Part shown: piece after piece, positions 24,534 through 31,344 of the stretch | Numbering within the stretch: position 1 is the first letter of the stretch | Layout: each line of letters opens with the position of its first letter | Assembly (NCBI GenBank): GCA_021298235.1 | Contig: JAJTDX010000031.1 | Coordinates: 1-31,344 of the forward strand | Direction: 5' to 3' | DNA length: 31,344 bases | DNA from: Cryomorphaceae bacterium | Lineage (GTDB): Bacteria; Bacteroidota; Bacteroidia; Flavobacteriales; Crocinitomicaceae | Position numbers and translations under genes: made by a program | The notes under the pieces: generated by a model | What the model was told of the DNA's origin: nothing | Database searches by the model: none | Seen by the model: the letters and a program-made list of their open reading frames with translations, nothing else

Positions 24534-26672
24534 ATGAACCACAAATTGCTTTTGCTTTCAATCCTCGTAGGGTCAGCATTTTTCACCTTTGGACAGAACA
24601 AATACGTTGCTGAAGCTGAATTGTATTTTAACAGCGAAAAATATTGTGAAGGTGCTGAAAAATGCAGTATAGCCTATACAAAATTGAGTAACAAAGGAAA
24701 TCAGGCTAAAAAATTAAAGGGTGAAATGGCCTATAAAACGGCTGAATGTTACCGACTTACCGACCGATTTAAAGAAGCAAATGAGTGGTATGAAAGGACA
24801 TTCCTCTTAGATTATCAGCAGGTGAAACCCGAAGTTTTATATTACAATGGTGAAATGCTACGAATGATGGGCGACTTTGAAAAAGCTCAAAAAAATTACG
24901 AAGATTATAAGTTGCTCGTACCCTCGGATGTGAGAGCTGAAGTTGGCATTCAATCTTGCAAAGACAGCAAGTCTTTTATCGCAAATAAAACAAGACACAT
25001 CATTGTGAATCAGTCAGCTATCAACAGAAAAGAGTTCGATATGGCTCCAATGTTTGGTGATGGCAAGGAGTCTCAGTTATATTTCGGATCGAGCAGAGCA
25101 GGAAGTACAGGAAACACTATCGATCCAATTTCTTGTGAGAACTACATGGATATTTGGGTTTCTGACATGGATAAAAAAGGAAACTGGGGTGAGCCGCGCC
25201 TAGCTGATGCATCAGGACGCATTAATACAGAGGCACATGAAGGTACCGTTTGTTTTGATGGCAGAGGAAAAACAATGTTTTTTACGCGTTGTCCTAACAT
25301 GAAGAAACAAAACCTTGGATGTGATATCTGGATGTCGGTATCAGAAGGAAAAGGAGAATGGGGAGATCCTCAGAAACTCAACCTTAAAAATGGAGTTGAT
25401 TCTATCACAGTTGGTCACCCATGTGTGAGCGATGATGGGAAGTTTCTTGTATTTGTATCTGATATGCCAGGAGGATTAGGAGGCCGTGACCTATGGTGGT
25501 CGAGTTATGATAAAAAGAATAATGTATGGTCCGCACCAAAAAACCTTGGTCCTGAAGTAAATACATCTGGAAATGAGTTGTTTCCTACATTTGGAAAAGA
25601 TGGTAGTTTATATTTCGCAACGGATGGTTTGCCAGGTCTTGGAGGTTTGGACATGTTCAAAGCTTCCAGAGTAGGTGAAGAGATGAAATGGGAAAATCCA
25701 AAAAATTTGGGGTATCCCATCAATTCAGAAAACAATGATTACAGCTTATATGAGGTGTCTCCGAAAAAAGGCTACTTTACCTCTGAGCGCAAGGATCCAA
25801 ACGGAAAATTCAATCCGGATATTTACATGTATGAGCTGCCACCAAATCTTTACGATTTGAAAGTCATTGTAAGTGAGTTAGGAAATAAGGCGGTAAAAAT
25901 TGAGGGAGTAAAAGTTGTTGTGAAGGCAACGGATGGTGCAACGTGGGAAGGTAAAACCAACAAAGCAGGAACTGTATTTTGGGACAAAAAGCCTTCTGCT
26001 GATCGATACGTGAACGAGGAATTATCGTATAATATTACTATTTCGAAAGATGGTTACCATGAAGACAAAAAGGGTTCTCAGTTTACCACTGTTGGAATCA
26101 ATTATGATCAAAGCTTCGTGATTGAAATGGCATTGTTGCCTAAAAAGCCAATTCGTCTTCCAGAGGTTCGTTATCCGTTTGATCAATGGTCGCTTCTCTC
26201 TGATTCAACAATCAATTCTCCAGACTCTTTGTTGTTCGTGTACAACTTATTACAAGAGTATCCGGGGATGGTTCTTGAGTTGAGCTCCCATACCGATTCA
26301 AGGGGTAAGAACGATGCGAACCAGAGACTTTCAGAAAATCGTGCTCGTGCATGTTACAAGTATCTTGTTGAGCAAAAGGGTGTTGATCCAAGAAGAATTG
26401 TTCCTGTTGGTAAAGGCGAGGTTGAACCTAGAACGGTGTACAAAAAAGGAGAAGAGTATTTCGCCTCTCAACCTACAGATATGACAGGTGTTGAGGTTAT
26501 TGTTCTTAGGGAAGAATACATTAATCAATTTAAGAAATCTAATCCAAAATTGTTCGAAACTCTTCATCAGCTGAATCGTCGAACGGAGGGTCGTGTTATT
26601 ACACTTGAGTTCGACCCGGCTACCGCTCCTGCAGCGAATCCGGAGTTACTGAAATATGTGAAATACAAATAA
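24534..26672 (+). CDS. OmpA-family protein with TPR, WD40-like propeller and CRD domains (PorE-like)
   Basis: This 712-residue exported protein has a signal peptide (about 1-20, FFTFGQ). Helical TPR-like repeats follow (about 22-140), then a PD40/WD40-like beta-propeller (about 155-430; repeated blades such as GGLGGRDLWWSSYD and GLGGLDMFKASR). Next comes a carboxypeptidase-regulatory-like domain (about 440-545), then a C-terminal OmpA peptidoglycan-binding domain (SSHTDSRGKNDANQRLSENRARA). This order is that of PorE, an outer-membrane component linking the type IX secretion machine to peptidoglycan. Unlike the PorE lipoprotein, I see no lipobox cysteine. Bacteroidetes carry several paralogues of this architecture, so the PorE role is inferred. 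It stands alone and ends in a strong terminator. Confidence 0.85.
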   Translation: MNHKLLLLSILVGSAFFTFGQNKYVAEAELYFNSEKYCEGAEKCSIAYTKLSNKGNQAKKLKGEMAYKTAECYRLTDRFKEANEWYERTFLLDYQQVKPEVLYYNGEMLRMMGDFEKAQKNYEDYKLLVPSDVRAEVGIQSCKDSKSFIANKTRHIIVNQSAINRKEFDMAPMFGDGKESQLYFGSSRAGSTGNTIDPISCENYMDIWVSDMDKKGNWGEPRLADASGRINTEAHEGTVCFDGRGKTMFFTRCPNMKKQNLGCDIWMSVSEGKGEWGDPQKLNLKNGVDSITVGHPCVSDDGKFLVFVSDMPGGLGGRDLWWSSYDKKNNVWSAPKNLGPEVNTSGNELFPTFGKDGSLYFATDGLPGLGGLDMFKASRVGEEMKWENPKNLGYPINSENNDYSLYEVSPKKGYFTSERKDPNGKFNPDIYMYELPPNLYDLKVIVSELGNKAVKIEGVKVVVKATDGATWEGKTNKAGTVFWDKKPSADRYVNEELSYNITISKDGYHEDKKGSQFTTVGINYDQSFVIEMALLPKKPIRLPEVRYPFDQWSLLSDSTINSPDSLLFVYNLLQEYPGMVLELSSHTDSRGKNDANQRLSENRARACYKYLVEQKGVDPRRIVPVGKGEVEPRTVYKKGEEYFASQPTDMTGVEVIVLREEYINQFKKSNPKLFETLHQLNRRTEGRVITLEFDPATAPAANPELLKYVKYK

Positions 26673-26695
26673 TATAAAAAAAACATGTTAGATGA

Positions 26696-26721
26696 AGCGT
26701 TGGGCAACCAACGCTTTTTTT
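26696..26721 (+). terminator. Intrinsic terminator after the OmpA/PorE-like gene
   Basis: An 8-bp perfect stem (AGCGTTGG / CCAACGCT) closes a GCAA tetraloop of the GNRA type and runs into seven T. It lies 24 bases after the stop codon and only 13 bases before the next ATG. Confidence 0.93.
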
Positions 26722-26734
26722 GTATCTTAAAGTA

Positions 26735-27889
26735 ATGAGAGAAACACAACTTCATTACTTGTGGGAGCGAATGCTATTACCATCAAAGAATCTTTACACA
26801 ACAGGTAAAGAAAAGATTCAAATCATCTCCAGAGGAGTATACAATCAACATTCCGGTGGACCGGATTTTGAAGAAGCACGTTTGAAAATCGGTGAGCTTG
26901 AATGGTACGGTTCGGTAGAAATGCATATCAAGTCCAGTGATTGGATCAAGCATGGCCATAGCTCAGATCCGCTGTACAAGAATGTAATTCTTCATGTTGT
27001 TTACACGCATGATCTCCCGGTTGAACATGAGGTCTCTTTCATACCTACCATCAGAATTTCAGATTATCTCTCAGTAAACTTTATTTCTATGTTAGGAGTT
27101 AAACCCGTATTTTCTAGAGAAATTCTCTGCAAGCAGTCTTTAGGATTTGTTTCAACGATAGAATTAGCATTTTTCAAAGAAGAACTTGTATTCCGCAGAT
27201 TGGTCCAAAAAACGACGCGGTTTGCTGATTTGAATTCACCTCAAGAGGTTCTTTATAGTCTAATCTCCGAATCATTTGGTAGAAAAGTGAATAAGTTGCC
27301 ATTTCAAGAGCTTCAGAACAAGCTTCCTTTTGAAAAATTACAAAACCTCTCTACTGCAGAACGTTTTTCGAGGATACGGGCACTTACAGACTGTGCTGAT
27401 AATGAGGTAACTTCATCAATCTGGAAAAGAAAGGGGCACTATCCCAAGGGCTTTCCTTTGATTCGGATTTTTCAATATTCAATTTTCATTTCTGAATACG
27501 ACTTCAATTATCAATTTGTCTATTTAAGTGCTCATGAGATTTTAAAGTATTTGATTCAAATGTTAAGGCGAAAATCTGAGTTCCTTCTCAAGATGGGAAT
27601 CACGCCACTATCGTATGATCTCGCTGAGAGCATTATCGTCAATGCGTTTGTTCCTTTTATTTTTTGGTATGGTCAACAAATTGAGTCAGATGTCATCATG
27701 GAAAAGGCCTTCGAAGTTCTTCGAATAGTTCGACCGGAAAAGAATTCCATTACAGAATCATGGCGTAAAACACCATTAAAGCTCACAAATGCTTTCGATA
27801 CGCAAGCATATATCATGATTTATAACGAATATTGTAAATTCAAACGTTGTAGTGAATGTCGCATAGGTAGCACTCTTTTGGGTAAATGA
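26735..27889 (+). CDS. DUF2851-family protein
   Basis: This 384-residue soluble protein matches the Bacteroidetes DUF2851 family as I recall it: an N-terminal RETQLHYLWE, then SGGPDFEEARLKIGELEWYGSVE with HIKSSDW, and a C-terminal cysteine cluster (CKFKRCSECRIG). The N-terminal part with conserved acidic and lysine residues in GxxW..G.VE.H.K.SDW context recalls nuclease-like folds, but no activity is established that I know of. I start at ATG 26735, because the in-frame TTG at 26720 lies inside the terminator T-run. The stop overlaps the next gene by four bases (ATGA). Confidence 0.85.
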   Translation: MRETQLHYLWERMLLPSKNLYTTGKEKIQIISRGVYNQHSGGPDFEEARLKIGELEWYGSVEMHIKSSDWIKHGHSSDPLYKNVILHVVYTHDLPVEHEVSFIPTIRISDYLSVNFISMLGVKPVFSREILCKQSLGFVSTIELAFFKEELVFRRLVQKTTRFADLNSPQEVLYSLISESFGRKVNKLPFQELQNKLPFEKLQNLSTAERFSRIRALTDCADNEVTSSIWKRKGHYPKGFPLIRIFQYSIFISEYDFNYQFVYLSAHEILKYLIQMLRRKSEFLLKMGITPLSYDLAESIIVNAFVPFIFWYGQQIESDVIMEKAFEVLRIVRPEKNSITESWRKTPLKLTNAFDTQAYIMIYNEYCKFKRCSECRIGSTLLGK

Positions 27890-28122
27890 AAATAATACAG
27901 AAAATAGCCTTCTTCTTTGAAATGCGCTCGTTTGGCGTCTGCTCTTGGTGGGCCAATAAACTTGGAATAGACATTTCGAAAGTGCGCCTGGGTTTTATCT
28001 ATGCATCATGTATTGCACTTGGATCGCCGTTGATTTTATATTTGGCCATGGCGTGGATCTTGGAGCACAAACACTATTTTAAGTTTCAACGACGAAGACG
28101 CACGACTATTTGGGAGCTTTGA
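27886..28122 (+). CDS. Small PspC-domain membrane protein
   Basis: This 78-residue protein is essentially one PspC domain: GVCSWWANKLGIDISKVRL, then a hydrophobic span (about 36-58, IYASCIALGSPLILYLAMAW), then a basic tail (FQRRRRTT). Stand-alone PspC proteins are membrane-associated and, in enterobacteria, belong to the phage-shock envelope-stress response. No PspA or PspF is nearby. It overlaps DUF2851 by four bases and ends two bases before the channel gene, so the three are probably made together. Confidence 0.85.
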   Translation: MKIIQKIAFFFEMRSFGVCSWWANKLGIDISKVRLGFIYASCIALGSPLILYLAMAWILEHKHYFKFQRRRRTTIWEL

Positions 28123-28124
28123 AA

Positions 28125-29147
28125 ATGTGGAGAAATTTTAAAATATTTCGAAAGATCTATTTCTTTTTATTTCTGATGGTGCTTGTAATCAGTTTGGGCA
28201 CTGTTGGTTACATGCTCATCGAAGGTTGGGGAGTGTTTGACGCATTTTACATGACAATCATTACCATGTCGACGGTTGGATTTGGTGAGGTTCACCCACT
28301 TTCAGATGTCGGAAGATTGTTTACGGCATTTCTCCTTATCACCTGCTTTGGTATCTTTGCATATACTATTTCATCTTTGACGAATTACGTCGTGGGTGGG
28401 GAATACAGGGCAAATTTGCGAACATCTAAATTAATGCGAGTAATGAAAACGATGGAAGATCACATAATTATATGCGGGTTTGGAAGGGTTGGCAAACAAG
28501 TCGCGCAGGATCTGGAGTTGTACAAGCTCCCTTATGTAGTGATTGAGAATGATCCTGAGATTATTAAGGAATTTGAAAATCAAGGGCATAAGTTATTTGT
28601 TAAGGGAGATGCAACCAAAGACGGTGTTCTCTTCAGAGCCAACTTAATGAAAGCCAAAGGTGTCGTCACATGTCTCCCAAAAGATGCAGACAATGTTTAT
28701 GTCGTTTTAGCTGCCCGTGAGGGAAATTCCTCATTAAATATTGTAGCACGGGCTTCACAAACTTCTGCGTTATCTAAGCTTAAACTTGCTGGAGCTGATC
28801 ACGTTATTATGCCAGATTCTATTGGCGGTTCGCATATGGCGGCTTTGATCAGTAATCCCGATGTCATCGAATTTATGGATGCCATTAAAGTTCAAGGATT
28901 TTCGGGTGTCAACATTGAGTCCATAAAATTTAATGAATTGCCAGCTGAATTTCAAAATAAGACTATCGGACAACTTGAGGCAAAAAGGATTACTGGAGTG
29001 ACAATAGTTGGATTTAAAACTCCAGAAGGACAGTACATTATAAATCCTGATTTTGAAACCGAAGTTGTGCCAAATTCCACGCTTTTTGTGTTAGGTTCGG
29101 CAGAGCAGATTCAAAAGTTGAATTCACTTTTTGGAATTAACCACTGA
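28125..29147 (+). CDS. Two-TM potassium channel with RCK (TrkA) domain
   Basis: This 340-residue inner-membrane channel has TM1 (about 12-31), a pore helix and selectivity filter TVGFGEV (50-56; the common form is TVGYGD), and TM2 (about 63-90). A cytoplasmic RCK domain follows, with a nucleotide-binding IIICGFGRVGKQVA (114-127) and an acidic residue in VIEND. A TrkA-C-like regulatory part occupies about 250-340. This is the MthK-like architecture. I use ATG 28125, directly after the PspC stop; TTG 28110 is less likely. A role in K+ and membrane-potential homeostasis is inferred from the family. Confidence 0.92.
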   Translation: MWRNFKIFRKIYFFLFLMVLVISLGTVGYMLIEGWGVFDAFYMTIITMSTVGFGEVHPLSDVGRLFTAFLLITCFGIFAYTISSLTNYVVGGEYRANLRTSKLMRVMKTMEDHIIICGFGRVGKQVAQDLELYKLPYVVIENDPEIIKEFENQGHKLFVKGDATKDGVLFRANLMKAKGVVTCLPKDADNVYVVLAAREGNSSLNIVARASQTSALSKLKLAGADHVIMPDSIGGSHMAALISNPDVIEFMDAIKVQGFSGVNIESIKFNELPAEFQNKTIGQLEAKRITGVTIVGFKTPEGQYIINPDFETEVVPNSTLFVLGSAEQIQKLNSLFGINH

Positions 29148-29148
29148 T

Positions 29149-30030
29149 ATGCGGATTCTAATAACTGGTTCTAACGGATTATTAGGGCAAAAGATCGTTG
29201 CTCAATGTTTGAAAAGGAAACATACGTTTCTAGCAACATCGAAAGGAATCAATAGGAACCCGGAATGTCCCAACTCTTATTTTGAAGAATTAGACATTTG
29301 TGATCAGCTCGCAATTGAGGCTGTGTTCAATCAATTCCGACCTACACATGTTATCCATACAGCCGCACTTACAAACGTAGACTACTGTGAGCTCAACGTA
29401 GAGGAGTGTCAGGAAGTAAATGTAAATGCTGTTGAAAAGCTGTTCTTTGCATGCTTGAGAGAAAACATACATTTTTGTTTGCTCTCAACAGATTTTGTTT
29501 TTGACGGACTTAAAGGCAATTATTCTGAAACGGATGAGGTAGGTCCGTTAAGTGTTTATGCCCGATCTAAGGTAGATGCGGAAAAAATACTCTTATCAAG
29601 CTCAATTGAGAACTGGTCGATCGTAAGAACAATCATCGTGTATGGATCGGGGAATAATTTATCGCGGTCGAATATTGTTCTATGGGCAAGGGAATCGCTT
29701 CGGGATGGCAAGGAACTAAATATAGTGGATGACCAGTTTAGAGCACCCACATTTGCAGATGATCTGGCATGGGCGTGTTTGGAAATTTGCAGGCGTGACA
29801 AAATGGGCATTTTTCACATTTCCGGTCCCCAAACCATGTCTGTTTTTGAACTCGTTAAGCGTATTGCAGATTATTATGGATACAATACTCAAAATCTATT
29901 TCCGAGTAAAAGCGCAACCTTAAATCAGCCTGCAAAACGCCCCCCAAGAACTGGATTTGATTTATCAAAAGCAAGAAAGGAACTCGGCTATGAACCTCAA
30001 ACGCTCGAGGAAACGTTGGATTTATTCTGA
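29149..30030 (+). CDS. RmlD-like sugar-nucleotide reductase (extended SDR)
   Basis: This 293-residue Rossmann enzyme has GSNGLLGQ (7-14), HTAALTNVDYCE (70-81), LSTDFVFDG (112-120; catalytic T114), and Y137/K141 in YARSKVDAEK. The C-terminus PPRTGFDLSKARKELGY is like the RmlD_sub_bind family. Classic RmlD reduces dTDP-4-keto-rhamnose. In Bacteroidetes, members also sit away from rml operons, and the substrate here is unknown. It begins one base after the channel stop, and the TTG at 29131 is rejected as start. It could complete a dTDP-deoxysugar with the rfbB product, but it is 13 kb away from it. Confidence 0.82.
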   Translation: MRILITGSNGLLGQKIVAQCLKRKHTFLATSKGINRNPECPNSYFEELDICDQLAIEAVFNQFRPTHVIHTAALTNVDYCELNVEECQEVNVNAVEKLFFACLRENIHFCLLSTDFVFDGLKGNYSETDEVGPLSVYARSKVDAEKILLSSSIENWSIVRTIIVYGSGNNLSRSNIVLWARESLRDGKELNIVDDQFRAPTFADDLAWACLEICRRDKMGIFHISGPQTMSVFELVKRIADYYGYNTQNLFPSKSATLNQPAKRPPRTGFDLSKARKELGYEPQTLEETLDLF

Positions 30031-30066
30031 ATTCGAACAAGTCGTTTACTTATTGCATAAAAAATA

Positions 30067-30074
30067 TATCTTTA
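30067..30074 (+). promoter_or_regulatory. Candidate -7 box (TATCTTTA) for the permease gene
   Basis: TATCTTTA lies in the 67-base gap before the permease, ending 23 bases upstream of its ATG. It is identical to the octamer at 8583. The -33 region is poor. Confidence 0.3.
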
Positions 30075-30097
30075 CTCTTTAATTCAAAAACTAATCT

Positions 30098-31344
30098 ATG
30101 TCCATCTGGAGAAAAAAATCTTTGGTAGATTTATTATCACAGGCTGAAAACAGTCAAATGAAACGAACACTTGGAGTTTGGAGTCTAATTGCACTAGGTA
30201 TTGGGGCAATAATAGGCGCAGGACTATTCGTGAGAACGGCTGCCGCTGCCTCTGAAGCAGCAGGTTCAGGAGTTACAATTTCATTTGTAATTGCTGCTAT
30301 TGGTTGTGCTTTTGCAGGATTGTGTTATGCTGAATTTGCATCTATGATTCCAATATCTGGTAGTGCTTATGCCTATTCATTTGTGACAATGGGAGAATTA
30401 GTTGCTTGGATTATCGGCTGGGCATTAATCATGGAATATGCACTTGGTGCAGCAACGGTTTCAATTGCATGGAGCGAATACCTCAACAATTTATTAGGGA
30501 ATGCAATACCTTATGAATGGTGTCATTCACCATTTGAAAAAATGTATCAAGTACCTAGCGAAATTATCGCCAAAATTAAAGCACTTCCTGGTCATTGGGA
30601 GGGAATCGGTAAAGGAATATTAAGTCAGGCGCAGTACGATAATTTACCTCAGTCTCTGGCAAGTAACGTAAATATTACATCAGGAATTATAAATGCACCC
30701 GCGTTGATTATTTTATTGTTATTGACAATGCTTTTAATCCGAGGCACTAAAGAATCTGCGATAGTTAATGCTATAATTGTTTTTGTAAAAGTGGCAATTG
30801 TTTTAGTTTTTATATTTATTGGTTGGCAATTTATTAAGCCGGAAAATCATACCCCATATCTTATTCCTGAAGGTACTTTTGGTCATGATGGTTTTTTCAA
30901 ATGGGGATGGGGAGGAGTACTAGGAGGTGCTGGAATAGTGTTCTTTGCATTCATTGGTTTCGATGCTGTTAGTACCACAGCTCAGGAGGCAAAAAATCCA
31001 AAAAGAGACATGCCTATTGGAATTTTAGGCTCTTTGGCTATTTGTACAGTTCTATATATACTATTTGGTCATGTTTTGACCGGGGTGGCCCATTGGGGTG
31101 AATTCGCAACAGCCGGAAAAGAGGCTTCTGTTTCATATGCGATAAAAAATTACATGGTAGGATATGAATGGCTTGGTACAAGTGTTACTTTGGCTATTTT
31201 AGCAGGTTTTTCCTCTGTTATACTTGTGATGTTGATGGGTCAAAGTCGTGTTTTCTTTTCAATGAGTCAAGACGGATTAATACCTTCTGCATTCGGAAAG
31301 TTGCACGCTAAATATCAGACACCCTATATTGCTAACTGGTTGCT
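30098..31344 (+). CDS. APC-superfamily amino acid permease, 3' truncated
   Basis: About 415 residues are present before the right edge. The protein starts MSIWRKKSLVDLL, followed by the cationic-amino-acid-transporter-like LGVWSLIALGIGAIIGAGLFV (TM1 with the helix-breaking GIGAIIGAG), then several further hydrophobic spans. Other landmarks are GSAYAYSFVTMGELVAWIIGWALIMEY split over TM3-TM4, FFAFIGFDAVSTTAQEAKNP in the TM6 region, and RVFFSMSQDGLIP. These point to the CAT/YfnA-like APC group that imports basic or other amino acids by proton coupling. An extracytoplasmic loop between TM4 and TM5 is long. It is transcribed separately from the RmlD-like gene, as the 67-base gap suggests. Confidence 0.93.
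   Translation, partial: MSIWRKKSLVDLLSQAENSQMKRTLGVWSLIALGIGAIIGAGLFVRTAAAASEAAGSGVTISFVIAAIGCAFAGLCYAEFASMIPISGSAYAYSFVTMGELVAWIIGWALIMEYALGAATVSIAWSEYLNNLLGNAIPYEWCHSPFEKMYQVPSEIIAKIKALPGHWEGIGKGILSQAQYDNLPQSLASNVNITSGIINAPALIILLLLTMLLIRGTKESAIVNAIIVFVKVAIVLVFIFIGWQFIKPENHTPYLIPEGTFGHDGFFKWGWGGVLGGAGIVFFAFIGFDAVSTTAQEAKNPKRDMPIGILGSLAICTVLYILFGHVLTGVAHWGEFATAGKEASVSYAIKNYMVGYEWLGTSVTLAILAGFSSVILVMLMGQSRVFFSMSQDGLIPSAFGKLHAKYQTPYIANWL

Noticed and set aside
26720..26734. TTG start for DUF2851
   Set aside because: It lies in the terminator T-run; ATG 26735 matches the family N-terminus.

Overview
The window reads as chromosomal DNA of a Bacteroidetes (Bacteroidota) bacterium, probably of the Flavobacteriales/Cytophagales type. 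The evidence is a type IX secretion C-terminal sorting domain, a PorE-like OmpA protein, DUF2851 and DUF2279 proteins, few Shine-Dalgarno sites, and TAnnTTTG-like -7 boxes. The genus cannot be named from the sequence. No stretch over 300 bases lacks a gene, and I see no tRNA, rRNA, CRISPR array, transposase or integrase.

Region 1 (1-16775, all + strand) is the right part of a surface polysaccharide locus. It opens with a cut-off KdsB-like cytidylyltransferase, a HAD phosphatase, a GT2 glycosyltransferase and the initiating polyprenyl-phosphate sugar-phosphotransferase. After a 120-base gap with palindromes and a candidate promoter come the Wza-type lipoprotein, the Wzc-type tyrosine autokinase, a small predicted outer-membrane protein and the Kdo transferase WaaA. 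A nucleotide-sugar block follows: a WbpE-type aminotransferase, UDP-glucose dehydrogenase, UDP-glucuronate decarboxylase, a WbpD-type acetyltransferase, a WbpB-type oxidoreductase, a WbpO/TviB-type UDP-HexNAc dehydrogenase and dTDP-glucose 4,6-dehydratase. The block ends with a CpsB/YwqE-type PHP tyrosine phosphatase, the expected partner of Wzc. Together these supply UDP-GlcA, UDP-xylose, UDP-2,3-diacetamido-glucuronic acid and a dTDP-4-keto-6-deoxy sugar, and export a glycan under tyrosine-phosphorylation control. Wzx, Wzy and most glycosyltransferases are absent and presumably lie to the left.

Region 2 (16767-19625, - strand) holds acetyl-CoA synthetase, whose 3' end overlaps the phosphatase gene by 9 bp, and a DUF2279 membrane/envelope protein upstream of it.

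Region 3 (19717-24416, +) has a LOG-family gene broken by an apparent internal deletion with frameshift, then a PASTA protein, a type IX-secreted protein and an RluD-type pseudouridine synthase, the last two overlapping as ATGA. Region 4 (24534-26672, +) is one OmpA/PorE-like gene ended by a strong intrinsic terminator. Region 5 (26735-30030, +) is a tight four-gene unit: DUF2851, a PspC-domain protein, a two-TM potassium channel with an RCK domain, and an RmlD-like reductase. An APC-family amino acid permease runs off the right edge.

I found no clearly new defence or mobile system. The best leads are the broken LOG gene, the slippage-prone repeats inside wzc, the uncharacterised outer-membrane protein coupled to waaA, and the nucleotide-sugar block placed between the kinase and its phosphatase.
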